DNA from: Christensenellaceae bacterium
GTDB lineage: Bacteria; Bacillota; Clostridia; Christensenellales; CAAEEZ01
DNA length: 15,109 bases
Assembly (NCBI GenBank): GCA_020024085.1
Contig: JAHHUG010000025.1
Location: forward strand, 1 to 15,109
Reading direction: 5' to 3'
Position 1 is the stretch's first letter, and each line of letters begins with the position of its first letter. This document shows positions 1 to 7,325 of the stretch, one piece after another. Under the pieces are notes generated by a model that had not been told where the DNA came from, ran no database searches, and saw only the letters and a list, made by a program, of their open reading frames with translations. The translations under genes and the position numbers were made by a program.

Positions 1-376
1 TTAATAGGTCGGTAAATGTAGCCTCTAAAATATTAACTACAAGTGCAAGTTGAACAAGTCCAAGATAGATATTTCTCATATCGGGATTTGTTTTAGCACC
101 TATACATACACAAACTATCAAGAATATTCTCATAACTACTAAGGTTGTCAACTTCATTTTCTCGAAGAAAACAGGTTTAGCAAAGAATAATACCAAAATT
201 GAAGGTATAATTAAAAATGGAATATTAGCTTGGATTGGATACAAAGCACCTAGAAATCCTAAAAACAAAATACAAGCTGAAAACATCAACCATTTAATAG
301 CAAGCTCAAGTCTAGGTCTATCTGTTGGGATAGGCTCAACTGGATGTGCTATACTGTTAAAAAACTTTTTGAACAT
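1..376 (-). CDS. Integral membrane protein of unknown function, 3' end cut off by the window edge
   Basis: The visible part is 125 codons plus one base and stays open to position 1, so the C-terminus is missing. I do not recognise the family. The protein starts with a short basic stretch (MFKKFFNSIAHP) and a proline-rich polar segment (residues 11-22). About four hydrophobic segments follow, at roughly 27-47, 52-67, 76-95 and 103-118, so it is a polytopic membrane protein with a cytoplasmic N-terminus by the positive-inside rule. The ATG at 376 is chosen because AGGAGA lies a few bases upstream; an in-frame ATG at 394 would put that ribosome binding site inside the gene. It is divergent from the M28 peptidase gene and has its own promoter at 408-436. 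No function can be assigned. Confidence 0.8.
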   Translation of the reverse strand, partial: MFKKFFNSIAHPVEPIPTDRPRLELAIKWLMFSACILFLGFLGALYPIQANIPFLIIPSILVLFFAKPVFFEKMKLTTLVVMRIFLIVCVCIGAKTNPDMRNIYLGLVQLALVVNILEATFTDLL

Positions 377-407
377 CTCAAAATCTCCTTTCATAAAAAT
401 TGATAAA

Positions 408-436
408 ATTATATCACATTGTGAAAAAAAAGACAA
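408..436 (-). promoter_or_regulatory. Sigma-A-type promoter for the left-edge membrane protein gene
   Basis: On the minus strand, TTGTCT (431-436) and a perfect TATAAT (408-413) are separated by exactly 17 bases. Transcription would start near 400, leaving a leader of about 25 bases before the ATG at 376. The spacer contains a perfect 11-bp dyad, TCACA-T-TGTGA (414-424), between the two promoter elements, where a repressor could bind. The promoter elements are visible; the operator role is inferred. Confidence 0.6.
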
Positions 437-715
437 TATATAATTAAAAATTTAACAAAGTATAAAGTCCTTTTTTTTATGATTATTTATCCATTTTTAT
501 ACATAATTAAAAATGTGTTCGATTTCGTTTATGCTTATATACAAACTGCTTTTTTGTAATGCTAATTTTCACTTTATTAAACTAATAAAATTTAATGAAA
601 AAATCATTTATATAAAATATATTTTTGCTTAATTTATAAACTGCGATAAAAAAAATTAATAAATTCTTATTGTTATTTTTTTACTTTTTTGATATGATTG
701 TTTTAGAAATAATTA

Positions 716-744
716 TTGAAAAATATACATTATTTGTAAATAAT
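716..744 (+). promoter_or_regulatory. Possible sigma-A-type promoter for the M28 peptidase gene
   Basis: TTGAAA (716-721) and AATAAT (739-744) are 17 bases apart, one mismatch from the consensus -10. The predicted start is only a few bases before the AGGAGG ribosome binding site at 755-760, so the leader would be very short. In such AT-rich DNA this match could be chance. A weaker alternative has its -35 at 689-694 (TTGATA). Confidence 0.35.
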
Positions 745-764
745 TATCTATCATAGGAGGATTT

Positions 765-2012
765 ATGAAAGAAGAACTAAATAAATACACCGACGAAACT
801 TGGGGTATTGTTAATGAAGCTGAAAAAGATATCGGCTCAAGACTACCTGGTTCGGAAGGTGAAAAGAAATTTGCTAGATTAATGGCTGACAAACTTGATG
901 ATATCGGCGTAAAATCTGTTGAGGAAGAATTTATCGTATCGCCAAGGTCAAGTATAGGTGGCATACCATATTTTGGCTGGGTTGGTCTTTTTTGCTGTTT
1001 CCTAGTATATTTTACCTTTGTAACCTCTGCATTTTGGGTTGCAATACTAGGTATTTTAATAGCCTTGTGGACTTGGGCAATATGTAGCGTATTTTTGTAC
1101 AAACCTTGGTTTGACTCATTGTTTAAACAAAAATTATCTCGTAATGTCTACGGCGAACTGCTACCAGAGGACGGCAAATACGATTATACAATCATTTTGT
1201 CAGCTCACCTAGATACTAGCTGGAACTGGAAACATTCTGCAACAAACAACCGAACTGTTGTACTAAAGATACTTTACGGTTTGCTAGGTATGTTTTACCT
1301 TACTGCAGTAGCAATTGCAGGAGTAATATTTAGATTTAGCAATACTGCACATTTTGACCTTAGTGCTTGGTACACAATCAATGCAATTTTCCCAGTAGTG
1401 TTTGCACCTGGTATATATATGATTGCTATGTGGAATAGCAAAGATGAGGACATCGCAAGCCGTGGTGCTATGGATAATGCAACAGGTATAGCCATTGCAT
1501 ACGAAGCACTAAAATATTTCAAGGAAAACCCTGATAAAATGCCAAAAAATTGCCGTATTGTTGACCTAAATTGTGGTTCAGAAGAAGCTGGTTTAAGAGG
1601 AGCTATGGCTTTTTGCAAAAAACATAGAAATGATGGCTTACTTACTAATGCTTGGAATATCAACATTGACTCTATCGCAGACAAAGATTTCTTCGAGGTT
1701 GTAAATGGCGACACTTGGCAATTTACAAAGTTTGATAAAGACCTTGAAAATATGCTTATGGAAGCTATGCAGGAATCGGGTATTGAAAATCCGGGCAACA
1801 TTGTAAATCCAGTTGGTGGTTGCGACTCTACCCCAATGTGTAAAGCTGGTGTAAAAACAATCACTTTTGCAGCACAAAACCCAACAATCACATCATACTA
1901 TCACACTTGGCTTGATGTAGCTGAAAGATTTGATAAGGAAACTGTTGGAACTGGTCTTGAAGTTGTACTACGAGTAATTGATAAAATTGCTGAAAAGGAA
2001 GAAAACAAATAA
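765..2012 (+). CDS. Membrane-embedded M28-family zinc aminopeptidase-like protein
   Basis: A 415-residue protein with every metal and catalytic position of the M28 family: HLD at 148-150 (zinc ligand H148), MDNATG with bridging ligand D237, SEEAG with general base E273 and ligand E274, NIDS with D302, and the last ligand H380 in YYHTW. M28 enzymes are co-catalytic di-zinc exopeptidases that release N-terminal residues. Two hydrophobic hairpins break the fold: about 70-112 before the first zinc ligand, and about 165-223 between H148 and D237. With a charged N-terminus and no signal peptide, an even number of crossings would place the catalytic halves on the same, probably cytoplasmic, side. 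The start follows AGGAGG (755-760) at normal spacing. It is transcribed alone, with a terminator at 2029-2057. The substrate is unknown; the fold assignment is firm, the activity inferred from conserved residues. Confidence 0.88.
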   Translation: MKEELNKYTDETWGIVNEAEKDIGSRLPGSEGEKKFARLMADKLDDIGVKSVEEEFIVSPRSSIGGIPYFGWVGLFCCFLVYFTFVTSAFWVAILGILIALWTWAICSVFLYKPWFDSLFKQKLSRNVYGELLPEDGKYDYTIILSAHLDTSWNWKHSATNNRTVVLKILYGLLGMFYLTAVAIAGVIFRFSNTAHFDLSAWYTINAIFPVVFAPGIYMIAMWNSKDEDIASRGAMDNATGIAIAYEALKYFKENPDKMPKNCRIVDLNCGSEEAGLRGAMAFCKKHRNDGLLTNAWNINIDSIADKDFFEVVNGDTWQFTKFDKDLENMLMEAMQESGIENPGNIVNPVGGCDSTPMCKAGVKTITFAAQNPTITSYYHTWLDVAERFDKETVGTGLEVVLRVIDKIAEKEENK

Positions 2013-2028
2013 TACAATATAATAATAT

Positions 2029-2057
2029 CCACCGACTAATTTGGTCGGTGGTTTTTT
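2029..2057 (+). terminator. Rho-independent terminator of the M28 peptidase gene
   Basis: Perfect 8-bp stem CCACCGAC (2029-2036) and GTCGGTGG (2044-2051), a 7-base loop, then six T (2052-2057). It begins 17 bases after the peptidase stop codon. The 190 bases that follow, up to the converging ATP synthase terminator, hold no supported gene. Confidence 0.9.
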
Positions 2058-2247
2058 ATTTACCATACAAAATTGCATTGTTGTAAAACTATCTAAAGAT
2101 ATCTACATAATTAATATGTTGTGTAATGTTATTTATTACAATAATGTAATTGATATTACTGCGATAAAGTCAAATTACTGTATTTGTTTGCATTGTGATA
2201 CTACTTGTATTTTACAAAATTATTAATATAATGCAAAAAATTTGTGT

Positions 2248-2283
2248 AAAAAAAGTTTAGAACAGTTTGTCCTAAACTTTTTT
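2248..2283 (-). terminator. Rho-independent terminator of the ATP synthase operon
   Basis: The stem GTTTAG/CTAAAC (2255-2260 with 2272-2277) extends inward through one A-C mismatch to ACA/TGT. It is flanked by an A run on the left and a T run on the right, so the hairpin can work in both directions. For the minus strand the U-tract is the complement of 2248-2254. It lies about 25 bases after the atpC stop codon and also backs up the M28 peptidase terminator facing it. Confidence 0.75.
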
Positions 2284-2306
2284 GTTTATATATAAATTTA
2301 TTCCAT

Positions 2307-2720
2307 TTAGTTGTGTTTATTCTCGTATTCCTTGGTTTTTAACCTAGCAAGAGTCCTTGCAAGTCGAGCTTTTGTAACATAATAGTCTGCAATACTTTGC
2401 TTATGCAATAGCTCTTCCTCCATTTCCTCTTTTTTATGTCTTGCTAATTCCACATCAATATCTTCAGGTCGCTCAATGGTATCCACAAGTACAAGCACTT
2501 CGCCATTTTCCACCTTAACAATACCATCGGAAACACTAGCAACAAACTGCTCTCCACCCACTTGATACCTTAAAACTCCTGGAATAATTGCAGCAACCAA
2601 GTTGCAATGGTTTGCAAGAATACCAATTTCTCCACTGATAGTTGGTAGAGCAATGTACTCACATTCACCATTGTAAAATGTATGGTCAGCAGCAAGAATA
2701 TTAAGATTAAACAATTTCAT
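2307..2720 (-). CDS. atpC: F-type ATP synthase epsilon subunit
   Basis: A 137-residue protein of the usual epsilon length. The N-terminal beta-sandwich (about 1-85) has the family pattern: FNLNILAAD at the start, then ALPTISGEIGILANH and a PGVLRY strand. The C-terminal part (about 86-137) is a two-helix hairpin rich in E, K and L (RLARTLARLKTK). Epsilon sits on the central stalk with gamma at the c-ring, and its C-terminal helices can inhibit ATP hydrolysis. It is the last gene of the operon, 59 bases after atpD, with AAAGGTGG upstream of the ATG. Nothing unusual is seen in it. Confidence 0.97.
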   Translation of the reverse strand: MKLFNLNILAADHTFYNGECEYIALPTISGEIGILANHCNLVAAIIPGVLRYQVGGEQFVASVSDGIVKVENGEVLVLVDTIERPEDIDVELARHKKEEMEEELLHKQSIADYYVTKARLARTLARLKTKEYENKHN

Positions 2721-2779
2721 TTTTCCACCTTTTGCAGAGTATATTACTATTTTCTGCCCGTAAATTAGGTTTTTTTGTA

Positions 2780-4180
2780 CTAATTTTCTTCTTTTTCAAG
2801 TTTTTCAGCCTTGATTTTGACATCATCTATTGTACCAACATTATAGAATGCAGCCTCTGGATAATCGTCCATTTCGCCATCTAGTATTGCCTTAAAGCTA
2901 CGGATTGTATCCTTCAGTGGAACATACACACCCGGAATACCTGTAAACTTTTCTGCAACCGAAGTTGGTTGGGCTAAAAACCTTTGAATCTTTCTTGCCC
3001 TATTTACAATCTTTTTATCTGCATCGCTAAGTTCATCAATACCAAGTATTGCAATAATATCTTGCAAATCGTTATATTTTTGTAGTATTTCTTGTACCTT
3101 TCTTGCAATAGTATAATGTTCGTATCCAACAATATTTGGCTCTAGTATTCTTGAAGATGATGCAAGTGGGTCAACAGCAGGATAAATACCTTGCTCTGCA
3201 ATTTTTCTGCTTAAAACGGTAGTTGCATCAAGGTGTGAGAATGTAGTTGCTGGAGCTGGGTCGCTGATATCATCAGCAGGGACATATACTGCTTGAACAG
3301 AGGTAACAGAACCATTTTTTGTAGAGGTAATCCTCTCCTGAAGCATACCCATTTCCTCGGCTAGTGTTGGTTGATAACCTACTGCCGATGGCATTCTACC
3401 AAGCATTGTAGATACCTCACTACCAGCTTGTACGAAACGGAAAATGTTATCAATAAATAACAACACATCACGATTTTCTCTATCCCTAAAGTACTCTGCC
3501 ATAGTAAGTCCTGATAAAGCAACCCTCATACGAACACCAGGAGTCTCGTTCATTTGACCAAACACAAGTGCAGTTTTATCCAAAACTCCACTTTCCTTCA
3601 TTTCGTTCCATAGGTCGTTGCCCTCTCTTGACCTTTCGCCAACACCAGTAAATACCGAATATCCACCGTGATTTGTAGCAACATTATGTATAAGCTCCTG
3701 TATCAATACGGTTTTACCTACACCTGCACCACCAAAAAGTCCAATTTTACCCCCCTTTGGATAAGGCTCTAGTAAGTCAATTACCTTGATACCTGTTTCA
3801 AGAATTTCTACAACGGGGCTTTGCTCGGAAAAAGATGGAGCTTTGCGATGTATGCACATTCTCTCGTTTTGTTCACTAATCTCCTCTTTTCCATCAATAG
3901 TCTCACCTAGTACATTGAACATTCTGCCAAGGGTACACTCTCCAACTGGAACAGTAATGCCCGAACCCGTTGAAACAACCTCCATTTGCCTAGATAATCC
4001 ATCACTTGAAGATAGCATAATGCACCTAACCCTAGTATCACTAATATGCTGTGCTACCTCCATTACTCTTTTTTCATCGCCTACCATTACATATAATTCC
4101 TCACGGATTTTTGGTAGTTGATGAGGCTTAAATGAGACATCTATTACTGAACCTGATATTTTAACAATTTTTCCTATCAT
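2780..4180 (-). CDS. atpD: F-type ATP synthase beta subunit (catalytic)
   Basis: A 466-residue catalytic subunit of normal length, forming the alternating alpha3beta3 head. Visible motifs: Walker A GGAGVGKT (150-157), GERSREGNDL (181-190) with the catalytic glutamate E182, Walker B LLFIDNIFR (240-248), the DPAPATTF segment (307-314), and DELSDAD (382-388), the local form of the DELSEED lever that gamma pushes on. The three catalytic sites make ATP from ADP and phosphate as gamma rotates. The gene follows atpG by 6 bases. Its ribosome binding site AAGGAG lies inside the last codons of atpG, with a rather long spacing of about 12 bases, which suggests translational coupling. No damaged residues are seen. 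Confidence 0.98.
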   Translation of the reverse strand: MIGKIVKISGSVIDVSFKPHQLPKIREELYVMVGDEKRVMEVAQHISDTRVRCIMLSSSDGLSRQMEVVSTGSGITVPVGECTLGRMFNVLGETIDGKEEISEQNERMCIHRKAPSFSEQSPVVEILETGIKVIDLLEPYPKGGKIGLFGGAGVGKTVLIQELIHNVATNHGGYSVFTGVGERSREGNDLWNEMKESGVLDKTALVFGQMNETPGVRMRVALSGLTMAEYFRDRENRDVLLFIDNIFRFVQAGSEVSTMLGRMPSAVGYQPTLAEEMGMLQERITSTKNGSVTSVQAVYVPADDISDPAPATTFSHLDATTVLSRKIAEQGIYPAVDPLASSSRILEPNIVGYEHYTIARKVQEILQKYNDLQDIIAILGIDELSDADKKIVNRARKIQRFLAQPTSVAEKFTGIPGVYVPLKDTIRSFKAILDGEMDDYPEAAFYNVGTIDDVKIKAEKLEKEEN

Positions 4181-4186
4181 ATCAAA

Positions 4187-5095
4187 TTACAACTCCTTTT
4201 TGTGCCTTTCAAGGTTTAGTTTTTGGCTTCTTGCACCTGATGAAATCTCCGTAATTTCTTTAGTAATATCACTTTGTCTAGTGTGATTATACTGTCTATT
4301 AAGTTCATCAAGCAACTTTTCTGCATTAGTGTTTGCACTACTCATTGCAGACATTCTAGCCTGTTGTTCAGCACAAAAACTATCAACAAGTGCACTATAA
4401 ATATAACCTACAATATAGCTCGATATTGTATTATCAAGCACTTTATCTATCGAAGGTTCAAACATAAACTCCTGTTCTTGCAAGTTATCGTTTGTATCAC
4501 TAATAAAATTTGCCCTATGAAAAGGTAGCAATCTTTCCTCACAAACACTACTTGTAAGCCCACCACCAAAGTCGGTGTATATTACAAATATCTTTTTTAT
4601 TTCGCCCTTATCAAACGCATCAATTAAGATAGAACTAATCTCTCTTGCCCTATGCATTGTTGGGTTTTGTGCAGTATACATAAAACTTTTTTCAATAGGG
4701 ATTTGATGTGATGTAAAGTACTGTCTACCATACTCACCAACAACATACAACTTGTATCCATTATGTTTATTAATCAGTTCCATTGTCCTTTTTATAATGT
4801 TTTGATTGTATGCTCCAGCAAGTCCCTTATCGGAAGTAATTACCACATATCCATAATATCCATTAAAGTCGTGGCTACCATCAACAGGATAAAAATATCT
4901 ATTGTCAATTTTATTATTGACACGGAAAATTCGTTTAATTTCACCTTTTATCGCATCAAAATAAGGTCTAGTTTTATCTAGCTCCTCCTTTGCCTTTTGC
5001 AATTTTGTTGATGCAATAAGGTACATTGCATTGGTGATTTTTTTAGTTTCACCAACACTTTTTATATGATTTTTTATTTCCTTTGTGCTTGGCAT
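4187..5095 (-). CDS. atpG: F-type ATP synthase gamma subunit, with an extended C-terminus
   Basis: A 302-residue central-stalk subunit. The N-terminal helix has the family pattern (IKSVGETKKITNAMYLIAS, about 11-29); the Rossmann-like middle includes SDKGLAGAYN at about 88-97; the C-terminal helix has TRQSDITKEITEI. Gamma turns inside the alpha3beta3 head and couples c-ring rotation to catalysis. Relatives usually end a few residues after the EI..GA motif, but this protein continues for about a dozen mostly charged residues (RSQKLNLERHKKEL). The last codons (AAAAAGGAG) also form the atpD ribosome binding site, so the tail may have been kept for that. The gene begins 4 bases after atpA stops, with GGGTGGTGA as ribosome binding site. 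Confidence 0.96.
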   Translation of the reverse strand: MPSTKEIKNHIKSVGETKKITNAMYLIASTKLQKAKEELDKTRPYFDAIKGEIKRIFRVNNKIDNRYFYPVDGSHDFNGYYGYVVITSDKGLAGAYNQNIIKRTMELINKHNGYKLYVVGEYGRQYFTSHQIPIEKSFMYTAQNPTMHRAREISSILIDAFDKGEIKKIFVIYTDFGGGLTSSVCEERLLPFHRANFISDTNDNLQEQEFMFEPSIDKVLDNTISSYIVGYIYSALVDSFCAEQQARMSAMSSANTNAEKLLDELNRQYNHTRQSDITKEITEISSGARSQKLNLERHKKEL

Positions 5096-5099
5096 TATA

Positions 5100-6830
5100 T
5101 CACCACCCTAATTGCTTGCTAAACTCCATAGACACTGCAATTATTTGTTGTTTATCCTCATCACTCATATCGCAAGTAGTATCAATTTTAGTGCAAATTG
5201 AAGGATACTTTAAGTGGAAATATTCTAACAATTCCTTTGCAAATTTGCCCACATTTTCGGTATCTACATCAATAATATTGTTAAGTGCAGCAACAAGCAA
5301 TATTACCTGTTCGTGCAATTTGTATGAATTATACTGCTCTTGGCGAAGTAATCGCATTAAATCAGCACCAAACTTAAGTTGATGTTTAGTAGCAGAATCA
5401 AGGTCGCTAGAAAATTGAGTGAATATCTCCATTTCTCTATACTGAGCAAGGCTCAATCTAAGTGCACCCGATGCTTTTTTGATAGCTGGGTATTGTGCAG
5501 AAGAGCCTACACGAGATACCGAAAGTCCTACATTGACAGCTGGTCGTTGACCACTAAAGAATAAGTCATTCTCCAAAAAGATTTGACCATCGGTAATAGA
5601 AATAATATTTGTTGGGATATATTGAGATACATCACCAAGTTGAGTTTCTGCAATAGGTAGAGCAGTCATACTACCACCACCCTTGCTATCACTTAAATGT
5701 GCTGACCTTTCAAGTAATCTTGAATGTAGATAGAATACATCACCAGGATAAGCCTCTCTTCCAGGTGGTCTGCCCAAAAGCAAACTGATTGTTCTATATG
5801 CAACTGCGTGCTTTGACAAATCATCGTACACAATAAGTACATCTTTGCCCTTATCCATAAAATATTCGCCGATTGCACAGCCTGCATATGGTGCAAGATA
5901 TAGTAGTGGTGCTGACTCACTAGCACTAGCATTTACCACAACGGTATAGTCCATTGCTCCGTAGTTAGTTAAAGTTTGAGTAAGTTTTGCAATACTACTA
6001 GCCTTTTGACCGATTGCAACATAAATACAAATTACATCTTTGCCCTTTTGGTTGATTATTGTATCTATTGCGATAGCTGTTTTTCCCGTTTGCCTATCGC
6101 CAATAATAAGTTCTCTTTGACCTTTGCCAATAGGGAACATAGAATCAATACACAAAATACCAGTTTCGATAGGTTCATTAACTGGTTGTCTATCAATAAT
6201 TCCAGGAGATTTTTTCTCAACAGGATAAAACTCCTCCGTTTTAATTTCGCCCTTATCATCAATAGGTGCACCAAGGGCATTTACAACACGGCCAAGCATA
6301 GCATCTCCCACAGGAATACCAGCCATTTTGCCACTTCTTTTTACAATACTACCTGCACTTATATACTCGTCATCATCAAACAAAATACAGCCAATATAGT
6401 CATCATTAAGCTCTTGTACCATTCCCCTTACGCCAGATGAAAATAGCAAAATCTCCCCGTAAGTTGCATTTTCTAGCCCACTAACAGTTGCAATTCCATC
6501 ACCGACAGTAAGTACTGTTCCTTGTTCTTCGGCTAAAGCCTTTGGAATAAAACCATCAATTTTTTCCTTAAGTAGAGGTATTACATCTCGTTGATAACCG
6601 ATATTGCTAATAGATTTTTCAAACTGACTAAATCTACCCTCAACACTCCAGTCGTAAACATCGCCAGCAACCTCTAACTTAAAGCCCTTTTGAACAGTTT
6701 CATCTTTCTTCCAAACTATCTCAACTTCCAAACCATATTTTTTTGATAAAAAGTTTTGAAATCTTGTTTTTTGCTCTATTGAAGGTGCATTTGCTGAAAT
6801 AATTAGAGCCTTAATACTCTCATTTTTCAT
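5100..6830 (-). CDS. atpA: F-type ATP synthase alpha subunit fused to a delta-subunit C-terminal domain
   Basis: From the ATG at 6830 this is 576 residues; alpha subunits are normally about 500-515. Residues about 79-576 are a standard alpha: GTVLTVGDGIA (104-114), Walker A GDRQTGKT (244-251), VLIVYDD (331-337), RPPGREAYPGDVFYLHSRLL (354-373) and SVSRVGSSAQ (437-446) with arginine finger R440. Residues about 5-75 match the end of the delta subunit: ISA..PS.EQ (11-20), a KKYGLEVEI strand (30-38), KGFKLEVAGDVYDWSVEGRF (48-67). This is the stator-binding half of delta; its N-terminal helical half is absent and no atpH gene exists in the operon. A TTG at 6848 is also in frame, but the ATG is better placed after GAGGGAAG. 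The gene overlaps atpF by 11 bases. The alpha identity is certain; the delta match is by eye but follows conserved positions closely. Confidence 0.95.
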   Translation of the reverse strand: MKNESIKALIISANAPSIEQKTRFQNFLSKKYGLEVEIVWKKDETVQKGFKLEVAGDVYDWSVEGRFSQFEKSISNIGYQRDVIPLLKEKIDGFIPKALAEEQGTVLTVGDGIATVSGLENATYGEILLFSSGVRGMVQELNDDYIGCILFDDDEYISAGSIVKRSGKMAGIPVGDAMLGRVVNALGAPIDDKGEIKTEEFYPVEKKSPGIIDRQPVNEPIETGILCIDSMFPIGKGQRELIIGDRQTGKTAIAIDTIINQKGKDVICIYVAIGQKASSIAKLTQTLTNYGAMDYTVVVNASASESAPLLYLAPYAGCAIGEYFMDKGKDVLIVYDDLSKHAVAYRTISLLLGRPPGREAYPGDVFYLHSRLLERSAHLSDSKGGGSMTALPIAETQLGDVSQYIPTNIISITDGQIFLENDLFFSGQRPAVNVGLSVSRVGSSAQYPAIKKASGALRLSLAQYREMEIFTQFSSDLDSATKHQLKFGADLMRLLRQEQYNSYKLHEQVILLVAALNNIIDVDTENVGKFAKELLEYFHLKYPSICTKIDTTCDMSDEDKQQIIAVSMEFSKQLGW

Positions 6831-7317
6831 TTTCTTCACTTCCCTCAACAGAATTTAGGAAACTTTCGTATGCACTATTTGTATCCTCAAAAACAATTTT
6901 TTTGGTAGCATCGCTAACCAATTTTGATATCTCTTCGTTAGCATTTTTAACAGCTAGATTATGCTCCTTTTCTGCATTAACTTTAGCCTCTGCAATAATC
7001 TTATTTGATTCAGCCTTGGCATTATTAATGATACTTTCACTTATTTCATTAGCTTGTTTAGTGGCATTTTCACGAAGGGTATTAATTTCTAAGTCGGCAT
7101 TTTTTAATTTATTTTCATATTCTTCTTTTGTAACAGCACTATCCTCAAAATTCTTCTTTGCTTTTTCATCCATTTCCTTGTAGTAGTTTTTCCTTTTTTC
7201 CATAAACTTCTTTACTGGACGATAAATAAGCAAAAATAGGATTGTAAACAAAAGAACAAAATTAAATAAATGTAATAAAATTTGTTGCCAATCTATATTT
7301 AGTGGCATTTTGTTCAC
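6820..7317 (-). CDS. atpF: F-type ATP synthase b subunit (peripheral stalk)
   Basis: A 165-residue protein of normal length. One membrane helix (about 12-32) is followed by RPVKKFMEKR and a long charged helical region (about 36-150) rich in A, E, K and N, the dimeric coiled coil of the stator. It anchors the F1 head to subunit a in the membrane; its C-terminal end normally binds the C-terminal domain of delta. It is not extended into a delta domain as in the mycobacterial b-delta fusion, so the missing half of delta is not here. A strong GGGGGTGA site precedes the ATG. Its end overlaps the start of atpA, leaving no room for an atpH gene. Confidence 0.96.
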   Translation of the reverse strand: MNKMPLNIDWQQILLHLFNFVLLFTILFLLIYRPVKKFMEKRKNYYKEMDEKAKKNFEDSAVTKEEYENKLKNADLEINTLRENATKQANEISESIINNAKAESNKIIAEAKVNAEKEHNLAVKNANEEISKLVSDATKKIVFEDTNSAYESFLNSVEGSEENEK

Positions 7318-7325
7318 CCCCTAAA

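Larger units (their letters stand above)
395..764. other. Divergent intergenic region, left-edge gene / M28 peptidase
   Basis: About 370 bases, very AT-rich, with no credible gene. It holds the minus-strand promoter at 408-436 and a possible plus-strand promoter at 716-744. A 21-base stretch at 577-597 recurs inverted, with one base indel, upstream of the Spo0A-like gene at 14939-14958. Nothing else recognisable is seen in the remainder, which is mostly A and T runs. Confidence 0.6.

Noticed and set aside
2041..2226. Small open frame of 61 codons after the M28 peptidase
   Set aside because: It starts with TTG inside the terminator hairpin, has no ribosome binding site, and its composition is that of random AT-rich DNA.
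5976..6440. 154-codon open frame antisense to atpA, and similar frames antisense to atpG, atpF and the peptidase
   Set aside because: They lie opposite strongly conserved coding sequence, lack ribosome binding sites and resemble no known family; they are by-products of codon use on the real strand.
6831..6848. TTG at 6848 as the atpA start
   Set aside because: It is in frame, but the ATG at 6830 has GAGGGAAG at workable spacing, and the six extra residues match nothing in the delta pattern.
6820..7317. b-delta fusion in atpF, as in mycobacteria, to explain the missing atpH
   Set aside because: AtpF is 165 residues, the normal b length, with no delta domain at its end.
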